Positions 28,274 through 38,520 of a stretch of DNA of 64,000 bases are shown here, piece by piece. The DNA lies in assembly GCA_025594325.1 (NCBI GenBank), contig JANHCV010000017.1:1-64000 (forward strand), given 5' to 3'. Position 1 is the first letter of the stretch. Each line of letters starts with the position of its first letter. Source of the DNA: Blastocladiella emersonii ATCC 22665. Taxonomy: Eukaryota; Blastocladiomycota; Blastocladiomycetes; Blastocladiales; Blastocladiaceae. The position numbers and the translations under genes are program-made. The notes beneath the pieces are model-generated. The model was given only the letters and a program-made list of their open reading frames with translations. It made no database searches and was not told the origin of the DNA.

Positions 28274-29971
28274 TCAGTCGACATCAATCTCGTCCTCGAC
28301 GTCGACATCGACATCGACACGAGGCAAGGGGAGCCGCGCAGAGCTCGTTGAAAGGTCCGACAGGAGCTCCAGGCCCCCAGTGCGCGATGCCACAGCGGCA
28401 GCGGCCGCGGCCGCAGCAGCAGCAGCCGCCTCCGGGCCCAGCGGGCGGACCGGCGAGCCGAGCGGGATGGAGCTGCCGCTGGCGCTGCCGTGGAACGAGC
28501 TGGGGCGCGAGGAGGGGTAATGCTCAGAAGCAGCGTCGCCGCCCGAGAGGAGCGGGGACCGAGGGACAACGATCCCGGGCGCGGGCGCGCGTCCGTTGAT
28601 GCCCGAATGCGGAAGAGGGCGTGCGTTGGTCTCGGCCCCCGCGGCGCTCGACTGCCGCGGCGCCGCGGTCCCCGACGAGGACGCTTCGGTCGACAACGGA
28701 CCAAAGTGGCCGCCCGGCGCGGAAGCGGTCATGAGATGCTCAATCTGCTGCTCAAAGGGTGCGAGGAGCGCCGTCTGGCCGAGCGCAGTGAGGGCGGCCA
28801 CGACACCCGAGCGAAAGCTCGGGAGGTGCAAGTCGTTGCCGACGGGGACCACGAGCAGGCCGAGCTGTTGTGGCGGTTGGTGGTGGTGGTGGTGGTGGCG
28901 GGCGTAGCCGTCACGGCTGGTACTGCGGCTGCGGCTGCGGCTGCGGCTGCGGCTATGGTCCCAGTCGTACACGGATTCCCGGCCACGGCCGCGGCCGGAC
29001 GGTCGGTCGCGGGACCGGGCGGAAGAGAGCGGGCGGGAGCCGGCCTCGCTGTGACCGCGCGAATGCGGCGGGCGCGAGCTCGGCGGACGACGGCGGTGCT
29101 GCTCCGTGTCGAGCTCATCATCGGGTCCGGGCTCGCGGTCGTGCGGCGCAATCGAGAAGGGGTGCGCGCGCGCGGAAAGAGGCCCACCCAAGTCGGGACG
29201 GTCGAGGCCGGCGTCGGCGCCGGCGTCCGAGCCGCTGGCGAGCTCGTCCGGCTCCTCCAGCTCGACATCCACGTCAACTACCACTTGACGAGCCGGCCGA
29301 CCAGCCGGTGTGGCACCCTGGGCAGGGCGGCCGGCAGATCGGTTGGACGCGGTAGATGCGGGACGACTGCGCGTGGAAACGGTTTGCGCGAGCGCCGCGG
29401 CCTTGGACTTTGGCTTGGGCTTGGACTTGGGCCTGGCCTTGGCCTTGCGCACAACCGGCGCCTGCGCAGCGGCGGCCGGAGTCGGCGCGGGCGCGGGCGT
29501 CGAGCGCGTCGGCCGGATGCGCGAGGCGGGCCCCGCGCCGGCCGCCGGCTTGGAGCGGGAGGGAGCGGCGGGCGCAGTGGCATTGGGCAGCGCGGCGCGG
29601 CGGTCGGCGTCGAGGATGGCGGTGGCGGCGTCGAGGGCCTTGAAGACGTCGCGGCGCATGATGGGGGTGCGCTTGTCGACGCCGAGGTACTCGCGCTGGG
29701 CGGCATCGGACAGGCCGAGGAAGGTGTCGGGGTCGACGGCGATGAGGGCGGCGAGGCGCTTGTGGTCGTTGTGCAGCTTGCGCAGCTTGCGGGCGATGGC
29801 GGGCGCGTCGCGGGCGGGCAGGGCGCCGTCGGCGGAGGCGGCGAGGGCGGCGCACACGGCCTCGGCAACGTGCATGTCGCCGTGCGCGGTGCGGGCGGGG
29901 TCGCGCAGCACGGCCAGGTACGCCTCGGCCAGGCGGGCCACCTCGCCCTCGGTCCAGGTGTTGCGCGGCAT
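28274..29971 (-). CDS. Myb/SANT-like DNA-binding protein with long disordered tail
   Basis: The predicted protein has 565 residues from MPRNTWTEGEVARLAEAYLA. The first 130 residues form a helical domain of Myb/SANT-like type (NTWTEGEVARLAEAYL, AIARKLRKLHNDHKRLAALI, TPIMRRDVFKALDAATAIL). The rest is mostly disordered: a basic KAKARPKSKPKPKSK stretch likely to be a nuclear localisation signal, an RSRSRSRS run, six His in a row and a poly-Ala run. A small conserved-looking segment, LGLLVVPVGNDLHLPSFRSG to FEQQIEHLM, lies at about 355-400. The gene would act in the nucleus. The exact family is not identified. In-frame sequence upstream of the chosen ATG lacks domain character. Confidence 0.6.
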   Translation of the reverse strand: MPRNTWTEGEVARLAEAYLAVLRDPARTAHGDMHVAEAVCAALAASADGALPARDAPAIARKLRKLHNDHKRLAALIAVDPDTFLGLSDAAQREYLGVDKRTPIMRRDVFKALDAATAILDADRRAALPNATAPAAPSRSKPAAGAGPASRIRPTRSTPAPAPTPAAAAQAPVVRKAKARPKSKPKPKSKAAALAQTVSTRSRPASTASNRSAGRPAQGATPAGRPARQVVVDVDVELEEPDELASGSDAGADAGLDRPDLGGPLSARAHPFSIAPHDREPGPDDELDTEQHRRRPPSSRPPHSRGHSEAGSRPLSSARSRDRPSGRGRGRESVYDWDHSRSRSRSRSRSTSRDGYARHHHHHHQPPQQLGLLVVPVGNDLHLPSFRSGVVAALTALGQTALLAPFEQQIEHLMTASAPGGHFGPLSTEASSSGTAAPRQSSAAGAETNARPLPHSGINGRAPAPGIVVPRSPLLSGGDAASEHYPSSRPSSFHGSASGSSIPLGSPVRPLGPEAAAAAAAAAAAAVASRTGGLELLSDLSTSSARLPLPRVDVDVDVEDEIDVD

Positions 29972-30601
29972 GGCGGTGCGTGGATGGCGGCGCGCGCTCA
30001 GCGTTGCATGGAGTGCGGGTCGGGTTCCGGCGGGGTCTGGCCGGCGCGCGGGAGATGTGATGGGAGCGGGAGCGGCAGCGGGGGCGGCCTGGGGGGGGGG
30101 AGCCGCACCGCGCCGGCAATCGCCGGGCCAATGCCGAAATGCAGCCGCCACGTGCCGCCGGCGTGATGTCGCAGACGCGTCTCGCAGCACGCGTCTCGCA
30201 CGCGCCTCGAGACGCGACGCCGCCCCCCACCCCCCACCGCGCTGCCGCCGCCGCTGTTCTGGGACGCCGCGGGCGGCACCAACGCCCGCCGCGGCCCGCC
30301 CGCCTGCCGGCACCCTCCTACCTGCCGAATCGGGCAAGAATTTGCCCCGCCACCCCGCTCGCGATGCAGTGCTGCCCACACATGGCCCGCCCGCCCTCTC
30401 TCCTGCCCGCCACCAAGCCGCATGACTGCGCCCATGTACTCGCTTCCGCGCCGTGGCCCCGCTCGCCGCTGCCCCGCCGCCGCCGCACACACGCACTCTT
30501 GCTCGCCGGCCCTGCTTCGGGCCAGTGTGTAAGCCGCACACCGCCTTCCTCCCGGGCGGGCCCGCACGCGGCGCCTCGCCGCCATCCCCCGGCCGTCGAC
30601 C
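29972..30601. promoter_or_regulatory. Divergent intergenic region
   Basis: 630 bp lie between the starts of the Myb-like gene (-) and the hypothetical gene (+). There is a G run at 30093-30102 and two GAGACGCG-type boxes near 30175-30215. No gene was recognised. Confidence 0.45.
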
Positions 30602-32830
30602 ATGGCGGACCGTCACCACCTGCCGCTCGCCCGCGCCCCGCGATCGCGGACGGGGAGCAGCAGTACTTCTTCGCCCACCCCGCCGGGCTGTCCACCATCC
30701 TCGCTGCGCCGGAGCCTCGATCCGACCATTGGCGCTGCTGCCACGTCGCATGCGCCCGCCGCCATGGGACCCGAGACCCTGGCCAACGTCCTTGGTGGGT
30801 TCCAGCACGCGCAGCCGTCGCCAGTCTCCCGCGCGGGCTCCCACACGTCTTCGAGCACCGGCAGCTCGCGGCGGTCTTCGTGCTCGTCGTCCAATGAGAG
30901 CCACCACTCCATGTACCAGCACCAGGAGCCGCAGCAGCTACAGCAGCAACAGCAGCAGAAGCCCCTCCACCGCGCGCGCGGCCACCTCGAGCCCATTTAC
31001 ACTGGTTCGACCACCGCTCGCCCGCAGCTGCGCGACGAGCCCGAGGTCTCGCACGCCGCCTCGACCAACGTGGCCCTCTCAGCCGACGGGCAGCCCGCAA
31101 TGGTGCCCATGTGGATCTTTGAGGCCGGCACCGCCTCGGATCACCTGCGCTCGCCCACCGACGACGTGCTCATGTCGCGCGCCTCCATTGACACGGCGCT
31201 CGGAAACCGCCCGCGTCGCCGCCGCGATAGTGTCGATGAGGGGTCCTCGGCCGGAAACAGTGGTGTCCACGGTGGCAACAGCACCGGGTGCGAGCTCAAC
31301 CCTGACGATTCTTCGTCGGACGAGGAGGCTCTCGCCGAACCCGACCTCCCGCTCCCCGCCGCCGGGGGCGTCACGCCCAACGGCCACCGCATCATCGGCC
31401 TGTGCCCCTTCCGGCAGCGCGGAATGATGTCGCTCGACGCTCAGCTGCGTATGCATGCCTGGTCCGACCGCGTCCGCACCGTCGTGTCTTTTGGCCGCTC
31501 GAGCTCCACGAACCGCGTCACCGTCGTCCCAACGTCCGCTACTGGTTCAGCGCCGGTCGCCGCCACCCGCGAAACGGCGTCGCTTCCCTCGCTCACCAAC
31601 AAGGGATCCGCCAGCATCACCTCCGCCCCTTCGTCTCCGAGCCCGCTGCGACGCTCGGCCAAGCCGGCATCCCTACCGGTGCTCCGCAGCACACTCAAGC
31701 CCTTCGACGCGGGCAACGTGCGCATCTACCACTACGCGCCGCTGACCCTCGCCGATGCCATGGCCTCGACGCGCGACCCGCGCCTGCTTCTCCCGCGCGG
31801 GCGCGCCGCCAAGAGCCCCGCTCTTGCGCTCTCCATGGCGCCCGAGATGTTCCAGCAGCCGTGGACCTACACCCAGATGATCTACGCCGTGCGCGCCCCC
31901 GTCGACTCGCCCATCGCGTGGCTCGGCGCCGTCCTCGACGTCAACACGATCCCTGGCGGCATGGCGCTCGATCTCGTCACCCGTTGGAACGCGTACGGTC
32001 CCGCGGGCGTCTCCACCTTCGCCACCGAGCTCGGCGATGAGTGCGGGCTCGCAACGGCAAAGGATCTCGAGATTGACTCAGGGCTCGACCTCGCCGAGGG
32101 CCGCCGGTCGCCGTTCCCCGCCTCGCTGTCGCCATGGCCGTCGTCGGGCGTCCCGCTCGCATCGCTCTCCAGTGACGGGAGCGGGAGTTCAAGCGGGAGC
32201 GCGTACACGAGCGCAACCAACGTTGCTGCCGCGGCTGCGGCTGGCGTCTCGACACCCGCGCTGCGCAAGTCGGTCTCGTTTGCGCCGACCCTCATCACGG
32301 CCGTCGCAGTGATCCCGGCCGAGAACAAGGGGAAACACGTCAAGCGCACGCTGCGCGACAATCCGTATGTCCTAGCCTCGCCCGACGACGCAATCCCCAC
32401 CTCCAGCCGTTCCCACCGCGTCTTCTCCTTGAAGCCCGTCCCGCGCGGCGCCCACGCCGCCGATACCGTCGGGATCCCGGCCGACTGGATCGACGCGGCC
32501 GAGGAAGCGGTCGCGGACGCGGACCTCGTCGAGCCGCGCCTCGACATGTCGCACCTCGCGCACGCGCGCCGCTCCCGCCGCGTGTGGGTCGTTGCATCGT
32601 CGTCATCGGTCGTAGGCGGTGGCACGCGCGACGACGGCGAGCTGCCGTGCTTACGGTGCGCACAGCGACACCGGCCAGATCAGTGTCCCGCCGCCACCTC
32701 GTCGCCGCGCGAGGGCAACGGCGGAGGCGGCGGCGGGGTCCTCCAGCGATTCTACGACTCAGCGCGCAATTTGTGGTCATCGGGCGGGTCACAGCACGCG
32801 CTGTCAGCGGGCGTCGGTCATGGCCACTGA
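30602..32830 (+). CDS. Hypothetical protein with C-terminal CxxC element
   Basis: It is an uninterrupted frame of 742 residues. Gln-, Ser- and Pro-rich stretches dominate the first 250 residues. Conserved-looking islands are PMWIFEAGTASDHLRS, RIIGLCPFRQRGMMSLDAQL, VRIYHYAPLTLADAMASTRD and APEMFQQPWTYTQMIYAVRA. Near the end LPCLRCAQRHRPDQCP could bind one zinc (C-x2-C-x3-H-x5-C). I do not recognise the family. The length of open frame and the islands of mixed composition argue for a real gene. It shares a promoter region with the Myb-like gene and is convergent with TOE1. Confidence 0.6.
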   Translation: MADRHHLPLARAPRSRTGSSSTSSPTPPGCPPSSLRRSLDPTIGAAATSHAPAAMGPETLANVLGGFQHAQPSPVSRAGSHTSSSTGSSRRSSCSSSNESHHSMYQHQEPQQLQQQQQQKPLHRARGHLEPIYTGSTTARPQLRDEPEVSHAASTNVALSADGQPAMVPMWIFEAGTASDHLRSPTDDVLMSRASIDTALGNRPRRRRDSVDEGSSAGNSGVHGGNSTGCELNPDDSSSDEEALAEPDLPLPAAGGVTPNGHRIIGLCPFRQRGMMSLDAQLRMHAWSDRVRTVVSFGRSSSTNRVTVVPTSATGSAPVAATRETASLPSLTNKGSASITSAPSSPSPLRRSAKPASLPVLRSTLKPFDAGNVRIYHYAPLTLADAMASTRDPRLLLPRGRAAKSPALALSMAPEMFQQPWTYTQMIYAVRAPVDSPIAWLGAVLDVNTIPGGMALDLVTRWNAYGPAGVSTFATELGDECGLATAKDLEIDSGLDLAEGRRSPFPASLSPWPSSGVPLASLSSDGSGSSSGSAYTSATNVAAAAAAGVSTPALRKSVSFAPTLITAVAVIPAENKGKHVKRTLRDNPYVLASPDDAIPTSSRSHRVFSLKPVPRGAHAADTVGIPADWIDAAEEAVADADLVEPRLDMSHLAHARRSRRVWVVASSSSVVGGGTRDDGELPCLRCAQRHRPDQCPAATSSPREGNGGGGGGVLQRFYDSARNLWSSGGSQHALSAGVGHGH

Positions 32831-32960
32831 CCGCGACCGCCGTCGGTGGGCGGCTTCGTCTCTTCTCTCGCGACTTGTGTGCGCGATGCGATGCGATTTT
32901 TGAATGACGTGCTGACGGTCCACTTTTCTTCTCTCCAACCCAACTTCATTTTACTGGCAC

Positions 32961-32984
32961 GGCACGCACGCACGCACGCACGTA
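32961..32984. repeat. ACGC tetranucleotide repeat
   Basis: About six CACG/GCAC units lie in the 197-bp region between two convergent genes. Confidence 0.85.
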
Positions 32985-33027
32985 CGGAATACATGTATGG
33001 TTCTCACCGCCTCACCTCCTGACATCC

Positions 33028-34902
33028 TCACCACTTGACGGCCGCCGAGACATCGTTGGTCCCAGCTGTGAAGGCCGACTCCCACTTGCTCGCAGCTGGA
33101 TCTTTGGCGGACGTCTCCGTGGCGGCGGCGGACAGTGCGACGTCGGCGCCCGTCGCGGAGGTTGGCGCCGGGGTAATGATGGACACGGGCGCCGGCGGAG
33201 CGTGGAGGGCGATTTCGGCGGCGACGCGAGCGCCGTGCTCGGCAAACGCCGACTTGCGCAGGATCAGCGGCAGGTTTTTGCCCGAGAGGAACAGCTTGTG
33301 AGCCCACTCGTCGGCGTCGGCGGGAGCGAGTGTGGCACGGTCGGCGGGGAGAGCGACCCAGTTGCACTGTACGTAGTGGGCGAAGATGAACCCGGTCATG
33401 AAGGCGTCGACGTGGCCCGAGTGCGCCGAGGCGGCAGGGGACGGGGGCAAGGCCGGGGCGGCGAGTGCCGGCGACGCGGGCGAGTCGGCATCGAGGAGGA
33501 AGTTTGGGCGCGAGGCAAGCGGGTAAGTCGCAGGCGCCAAAGGGGAGGCGGCGGGCGTCGCGGCGGCGACCGCGGAAGTAGCGACCATGGCCTCCTCGTC
33601 GGTGAGAAGGGCGATTTCGCCCTCGCTGCTTGGCTGTGCTGGAGCAGGTACAGCGTGAGAATTTCCGTCCTCGTTGGTGCGCGCGCGCTTGTCGGGGAGC
33701 GACTCGGTGCGAACACCGGGGAGTTTGCGCTTGCGCCCATTGTTGTTCCCGCCCACGGAGGACGACGGCGCCGAGCTAAACTTGTCGAGGTGCGTCGTGT
33801 CCTGCAGCGCCAGCACAGCGGCAATGTCGTGGGCAACGGCGGCGGCGGACCGGTACTCGCCACCCGAGCGCTGGAAGTAAGCGTCGAGAAGCACGTCGAG
33901 GTCGTGTGTGTACCCGCACTGCAGGTCGCGGCGGCAGTGGCCGCGCTTCACCAGGTCGGGACACTGGTTCGGGCTGCGCGTCATCCACGCAGGCTGCTGC
34001 GCATCCGCGGGTGCATGTGCCCGGTCAGCGGCAGCGGAGTCCGTGACGAGCTGCGGGAAGGTGACGGAGAAGTGGGGTCGGCCGCGGCGGGCAAGCGTGT
34101 CCTGGGTGCGCTCGGCCTTGCGGAACAGGTAGGCGAGGGCGGTGCGGTTCTCGGATTCCTTGCACTCGCCAACGAGCTTGGTGTCGTAGATGCCGCGCGG
34201 GAAGAGGTGAGCGAGGTCCGCGATGAACGAGTCGACCTTGGGCGGGAGGGCGTCGAAGAAGCCGTGGTAGAGGAAGGCGAGGTCAAGCAAGCCGTTGTGG
34301 GTGACGAGGCGCGTGGTGCGCAGGGCGGCGAAGATGCGGCGCAGGTTGGCCGTGTCGGCGTGGACGCGGCGCAGCGAGTCGAGCGAGCCGGGCACGTAGC
34401 GCGCGCCGTACAGGGCCTGGCGCTGGAAGTCGAAACCCGTCTGGGCGAGGAAGACGAGCGACTTTGAGCTGACCTTGTAGGACCCGTCGCGGCGCAGCAG
34501 GATGTCGAAGAGCGAGGCGGACCACGTCACGGAGGAGGGGGCGGCAGACGCGTCGGTGGCGGCACTGCCGGCGGGAGCAGCGCGCGAGAAGCAGGCGAGA
34601 CCAATGGACAGGATGCCGTAGTCGGAGACGTTGCGCACAATGGCGTCGTAGCGCTCCTGCATGTCGCTGGCGCGCAGGTTGTCGCCGAGGCCCGAGAACT
34701 CGAGGTCGATGGCGACGAAGTCGGAGGCGGAGATGGCGGCCACGATGCCGTCGGCGGCGGCGGCAAGGTTAAGCGCCGTGACCTCGGCGTGGCCGAGGCG
34801 GCGCAGGCACGACGGCGGGTAGTCGTACTCGCGCCCGGTCCCGCGCGCGGGCTCCGATCCGCTGGCCGCCGGCTGGTGATCCATGTGCTGCGTGTCCGCC
34901 AT
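33028..34902 (-). CDS. TOE1: TOE1-like DEDD deadenylase with CCCH zinc finger
   Basis: It is a single exon of 624 residues. The CAF1/PARN-type nuclease fold starts with FVAIDLEFSGL (Asp 66, Glu 68). Later motifs are TRLVTHNGLLDLAFLYHGFF, IYDTKLVGE and the TOE1-type region around the PHFSVTFPQLV segment. A CCCH finger follows, CPDLVKRGHCRRDLQCGYTH. The C-terminal block HVDAFMTGFIFAHYVQ to KLFLSGKNLPLILRKS is characteristic of TOE1 rather than CNOT7. TOE1 trims 3' tails of small nuclear RNAs in the nucleus or Cajal bodies. A KRKLPGVR basic stretch may be the nuclear signal. Divergent from HMCES with 229 bp between starts. Confidence 0.9.
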   Translation of the reverse strand: MADTQHMDHQPAASGSEPARGTGREYDYPPSCLRRLGHAEVTALNLAAAADGIVAAISASDFVAIDLEFSGLGDNLRASDMQERYDAIVRNVSDYGILSIGLACFSRAAPAGSAATDASAAPSSVTWSASLFDILLRRDGSYKVSSKSLVFLAQTGFDFQRQALYGARYVPGSLDSLRRVHADTANLRRIFAALRTTRLVTHNGLLDLAFLYHGFFDALPPKVDSFIADLAHLFPRGIYDTKLVGECKESENRTALAYLFRKAERTQDTLARRGRPHFSVTFPQLVTDSAAADRAHAPADAQQPAWMTRSPNQCPDLVKRGHCRRDLQCGYTHDLDVLLDAYFQRSGGEYRSAAAVAHDIAAVLALQDTTHLDKFSSAPSSSVGGNNNGRKRKLPGVRTESLPDKRARTNEDGNSHAVPAPAQPSSEGEIALLTDEEAMVATSAVAAATPAASPLAPATYPLASRPNFLLDADSPASPALAAPALPPSPAASAHSGHVDAFMTGFIFAHYVQCNWVALPADRATLAPADADEWAHKLFLSGKNLPLILRKSAFAEHGARVAAEIALHAPPAPVSIITPAPTSATGADVALSAAATETSAKDPAASKWESAFTAGTNDVSAAVKW

Positions 34903-35131
34903 GGCGTGCGGTCCGTGATCTACTATTCGCTGTGCGGTATCCCGTGTGCCAGCGTCGCCGCGAACGGGAGGGCGCGGCAGGCGGGCGGCGACGCGTGTTG
35001 CGCGCATCACGTGGCGGCGGGGTGGCACGTCGCCGCGCGTCGCATGAGTCGCTGGCCATGCCCGCCCGCTCTCTCTCTCCCTCTTGCTACAATTAAAATG
35101 CATCGGATGAACCCTGGCACTTGAGCTTACC
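34903..35131. promoter_or_regulatory. Bidirectional promoter region TOE1/HMCES
   Basis: 229 bp lie between start codons. It contains GTGATCTACTATTCGC near the TOE1 start and a CT-rich tract (about 35071-35085) with TACAATTAAAATG just upstream of HMCES. The HMCES-proximal end is related to the window's left-edge pseudogene. Confidence 0.5.
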
Positions 35132-36483
35132 ATGTGTGGCCGCATCGCCCTCAACGTCAACCCGCTCGTCGTCAACCAGCGGACCGGCCTGCGCGACTGG
35201 TGCGACTCCCTCCCCTGCTCTCTCCGCCAGCGAGCGCCACCAACGCGGCCCCCAATGAGCCTCGCTTAGGGTCGGCCAGGAGCGGTATCGCGCATCGACC
35301 AACGTAGCGCCGACACGGTACCAGCCCGTTGTCGTTGCGCGCCAGCAGCTCGCCCTGCTCCCGTCCGATCCGGCCCCGGGACTCGCGGAGCACCAGCACC
35401 AGCACCACCACCAGGATGCACCGGTAAGCCCAGCAGCGCGCCAGTCGCCCGCCAAGCTGGCCGCACCCGCCCCACCAGGGACCGATCCCGACGTGGACCC
35501 GTCTGCGTGCCCGCCGCTGTTCGCGCCAGCCGAGCAGGACGCGTACCTGCTGTACTCAATGAAGTGGGGGCTCGTCACCACGAGTGCCCTCAAGCGTGGC
35601 GGCCCGCAGCCCATCAACGCGCGGGACGACTCGCTCCGCGACCGCGATCCCAAGGCCATGTTTGCACCGCTGCGGCACCGCCACCGGTGTGTGGTCATTG
35701 CGCAGGGGTACGCGCTCCGCACGGCAAACTCACTGCCCGCACCCCGCTCCAACTCGAACTCGGACTCACGCGCGCCACCCCGCACCTAGGTTCTTTGAGT
35801 GGGTCCGCGAGGGCAAGTCGCGGCACGCATACTACGTTCATCGCACCGACCGCCAGTTTCTCGCCATGGCGGGCCTCTTCACATCGGCGCAGGCGCACCC
35901 CGGCGCCCCGTGGATCCACAGCTTCACCGTTGTAACGTGCGAGAACGCGCCTTCTTTGTCGTTCCTGCACGACCGCATGCCCGTCCTGCTTGACGCCGCC
36001 GGTATTCGAACCTGGCTCGACCCGTCGCGCAACGCGTGGGACAAGGATCTCGAAGCGCTGCTTGTCTCGCAAGACAACGGGCTCGAGTGCTTTGAAGTCG
36101 ATCCGCGTGTTGGCAAGGCCGGCGTGGAGGACCCGGCCTTTCTCGTCCCCTACGCCAAGCCCGCGCCCACCGTCCCGCCGCTTCTACGCATGTTTGCGGC
36201 TGCCAGCAGTAAGGCTCAATCGGCGCACGCTTCTACATCGACGCTTAAGCGGCACGGCGGTGGCGACGCGGACGAGCCTCGTCGCGACCTCCCCAAGCGA
36301 GCGCGACGCAGCCCTCCTCCATCACCGCCTCGACCGGCGCCGCCCTCGCCCGCACGTGAACTGGCTCGTGGCGCGCCCCTTGGTCCCGCCGCCGTGGACG
36401 ACGCGTCCGAGTCCGACTCCGACTCGGTGTACGTCGTGGTCGAGTACGAGGACGCCGACGCGGGGGGACTCACTGGCGCGTGA
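35132..36483 (+). CDS. HMCES: SRAP-domain protein shielding abasic sites (HMCES/YedK family)
   Basis: There are three exons, 35132-35199, 35270-35707 and 35790-36483, with introns of 70 and 82 nt (GTGCGA and GTACGC donors, TTAG and CTAG acceptors). The phases are consistent and give 399 residues. The catalytic Cys follows the initiator Met (MCGR). NVAPTRYQPVV, MKWGLV, INARDD, VVIAQGFFEW and HDRMPVLL are the family motifs, supplying the active-site Asn, Glu and His. The protein forms a thiazolidine crosslink with abasic sites in single-stranded DNA. Exon 3 ends in a disordered tail with a KRARR basic stretch and an acidic DSDSDSVYVVVEYED end. An unusual His/Gln/Pro-rich insertion sits between YQPVV and MKWGL. 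A decayed partial copy is at 1-290. Confidence 0.92.
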
Positions 36484-36582
36484 AGCGCCGCCGGAGCCGT
36501 CAGCGCGCGGCCCGCGCTCCCCCTTCGCCCGCGATTCTCGACGAGCAATACATGTAACTGCCTGCAAACTGCCCCGCTCACC

Positions 36583-37536
36583 ATGCCACCAAAGACTCGC
36601 TCGCGCCGCACGCCGGCAGCTGTCAAGGCGGAGCCCGGCACGACCGTGAAGCTCGAGCCCGTGGCCACCGCCGTCAGCCCCGACCATGAAGGTGACTCCG
36701 TGCCAACTCTCACCGCCATCAAGCAGGAGGGCAGACGCAGGGTGAAGCGCGAACCCAGCGCCACCGCGGCAAGTACTCCAACAACGAAGGAGGTGCTCGC
36801 CACGCCGCAGTCCCTCGCCGAGCGGCTCCCGGCCGAGTCGTGGATCGCCGCGTTCGAGTACCTCGCGCCGGCGTCGTCGGTCGGGCACCTGCTCCTTCTC
36901 CGCGGCGTGTGCCGGCAGTGGCGCGACCTGATTGAGACGCAGCTGGACCGCCGCGTCTTCGCGCCGTACCTGCACGCGCACGGCATCACCAAGCTGCTCG
37001 GCGCCGGGTTCCGGCTCAAGTCGGGCAACCCGAGCAAGCGCAAGCCCAAGTTCATGCACCCGGACGCGCTGCTGCCGAGCGCTGCCTTCAACACGGTCCT
37101 CAAGCACGTCGCGCGCTACTGCATGTTGTGCTCTCACAAGTTCATGCCCAAGCACCTCCGCGTCTGGGGCCCGTCGTTTGCGCTCACTTGCGTCGCATGC
37201 CGTGTCACCCAGGTCCTGGCGTCGGACCATCCCGGCACGCCCATCGCTCTGGGCGACGCCTACGAGCAGATGCCCGGGTGCAGCGACTCGGAGCTGCCGC
37301 GCAAGGCGGTCCAGAAGCTCCTCGGCATCCCGGACGCAGCGATGCCGCTCATGCCGTATCGCCACGAGTACAACCCGCACAACCCGTACTACGCCCCAGT
37401 CAAGGTGTACGATCTCGATCTCGTGGGCAAGGTCCTGTACGCGGTGACGGGGAAGGCGGATCCGGTCGTGCTCGGTGCAGCGGATGAAGACGCTGACGAC
37501 TGCGGATCAGCAGGGGAGGAGGAAGAGGACGAGTAG
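36583..37536 (+). CDS. F-box protein with zinc-binding CxxC pairs
   Basis: The predicted protein has 317 residues. A disordered basic N-terminus (SRRTPAAVKAEP, GRRRVKREPS) is followed by an F-box-like helix bundle at about 80-125: LAERLPAESWIAAFEYLAPA, LLLLRGVCRQWRDLIETQ. Two CxxC pairs, YCMLCSHKF and LTCVACRV (about 180-210), probably bind zinc. The tail is acidic (EEEEDE). F-box proteins recruit substrates to SCF ubiquitin ligases; the substrate is unknown. The gene starts 99 bp after HMCES on the same strand and is convergent with the next gene (36 bp). Confidence 0.72.
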   Translation: MPPKTRSRRTPAAVKAEPGTTVKLEPVATAVSPDHEGDSVPTLTAIKQEGRRRVKREPSATAASTPTTKEVLATPQSLAERLPAESWIAAFEYLAPASSVGHLLLLRGVCRQWRDLIETQLDRRVFAPYLHAHGITKLLGAGFRLKSGNPSKRKPKFMHPDALLPSAAFNTVLKHVARYCMLCSHKFMPKHLRVWGPSFALTCVACRVTQVLASDHPGTPIALGDAYEQMPGCSDSELPRKAVQKLLGIPDAAMPLMPYRHEYNPHNPYYAPVKVYDLDLVGKVLYAVTGKADPVVLGAADEDADDCGSAGEEEEDE

Positions 37537-37572
37537 CGACGCTGTTATTCACTAAATAAACTCGAGTATCAA

Positions 37573-38520
37573 TCACACGGACGCGATCCCGTCGACGGCC
37601 GCGCGGGGATTCACGCGGAACCGGACCGACTTGAACACGGCCGCGTCCGTCGCGAGCGGGTCGGGCTTCTTGACCAGCGGGCGCATGCAGCTCCGCGGCG
37701 GGAGCGGCTTCACGAGCGTCGCCACGACGGCGGTGGGAGGCGGGGTAGTCGGGGCGACGCGGGGTCCTGGAACGGGAGCTGGAGGAGCTGGAGCAGGAGC
37801 TGGAGCAGGAGCAGGAGCAAAAGCCAGACCCGAGCCGTGTTCCCGTAGGTACTCGAGCTGCCGCAGCTCGCGCGTCAGGGTGGCGAGCGGGAGACCGAGC
37901 TCGGCAAGGGTGTGGTGCAGCGGGACGCAAACAAGCGGCGTCGCCTGCGGTTTTGGCGGGGAGCCAGCGAGGGCGACGAGTGGCGGGTGCTCGCGCACCA
38001 CGGGTGCCGCAGGCAGCGGCGGTGCGAGGGGCAAGGTGTCGCGCTTCGACTTGGCCGCGGGGACGGGAACAGCGGGAGGTGGTGGCGAGGGCGACAGGCG
38101 CGAGCCGGCTCGCGCGCGCAGCCCTTGCGCGAGCGTGTCGGGAGGGCGGTGCCCGGCGCCCGGGCGGCGGGGCGGGGCGTGGTGGCGGTGCGTGAGCTGG
38201 CCGGGCAGGAGCGCGAGGGTGTGTGCGAGTTCCTGGCGCATCAGGTCGAGCGACAGGTGGGCGGAGCGCTCCGTAACGAGCGGGGCGGCGAGATCGGCCG
38301 GCTCGACCGAGAAGCGCAGGTAGTGGTGCAAGCGTGCGGGCCGCGACCACGGCGGGTTCGTCGAGGGCGGCGTGGTGCGCCGGACCAGCGCCGGCGACGA
38401 AGACGGCGGGCGGCGGTGCAGCGGGGACGGCGCGGCGGGGTGCAGCGGGAAGGACAGGACGGCGAGCGGCTGCCGCACGCGGTGCGCCGGCGGCGCCGTG
38501 GATGGCGGCGGCGGTATCAT
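37573..38520 (-). CDS. Hypothetical Pro-rich protein with a possible PP1-docking motif
   Basis: The predicted protein has 315 residues from MIPPPPSTAPPAH. Pro/Ala-rich linkers with an (AP)n run at about 235-250 surround short ordered parts: LHHYLRFSVEPADLAAPLVT, LSLDLMRQELAHTLALLPGQ and LHHTLAELGLPLATLTREL. The C-terminus VFKSVRFRVNP contains KSVRF, matching the RVxF-type protein phosphatase 1 docking consensus. The family is not recognised. The PP1 link is only motif-based. Confidence 0.5.
   Translation of the reverse strand: MIPPPPSTAPPAHRVRQPLAVLSFPLHPAAPSPLHRRPPSSSPALVRRTTPPSTNPPWSRPARLHHYLRFSVEPADLAAPLVTERSAHLSLDLMRQELAHTLALLPGQLTHRHHAPPRRPGAGHRPPDTLAQGLRARAGSRLSPSPPPPAVPVPAAKSKRDTLPLAPPLPAAPVVREHPPLVALAGSPPKPQATPLVCVPLHHTLAELGLPLATLTRELRQLEYLREHGSGLAFAPAPAPAPAPAPPAPVPGPRVAPTTPPPTAVVATLVKPLPPRSCMRPLVKKPDPLATDAAVFKSVRFRVNPRAAVDGIASV

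Noticed and set aside
36322-37380. Minus-strand frame of about 350 codons over the HMCES end and F-box gene
   Set aside because: Antisense shadow of the F-box protein gene, without motifs.
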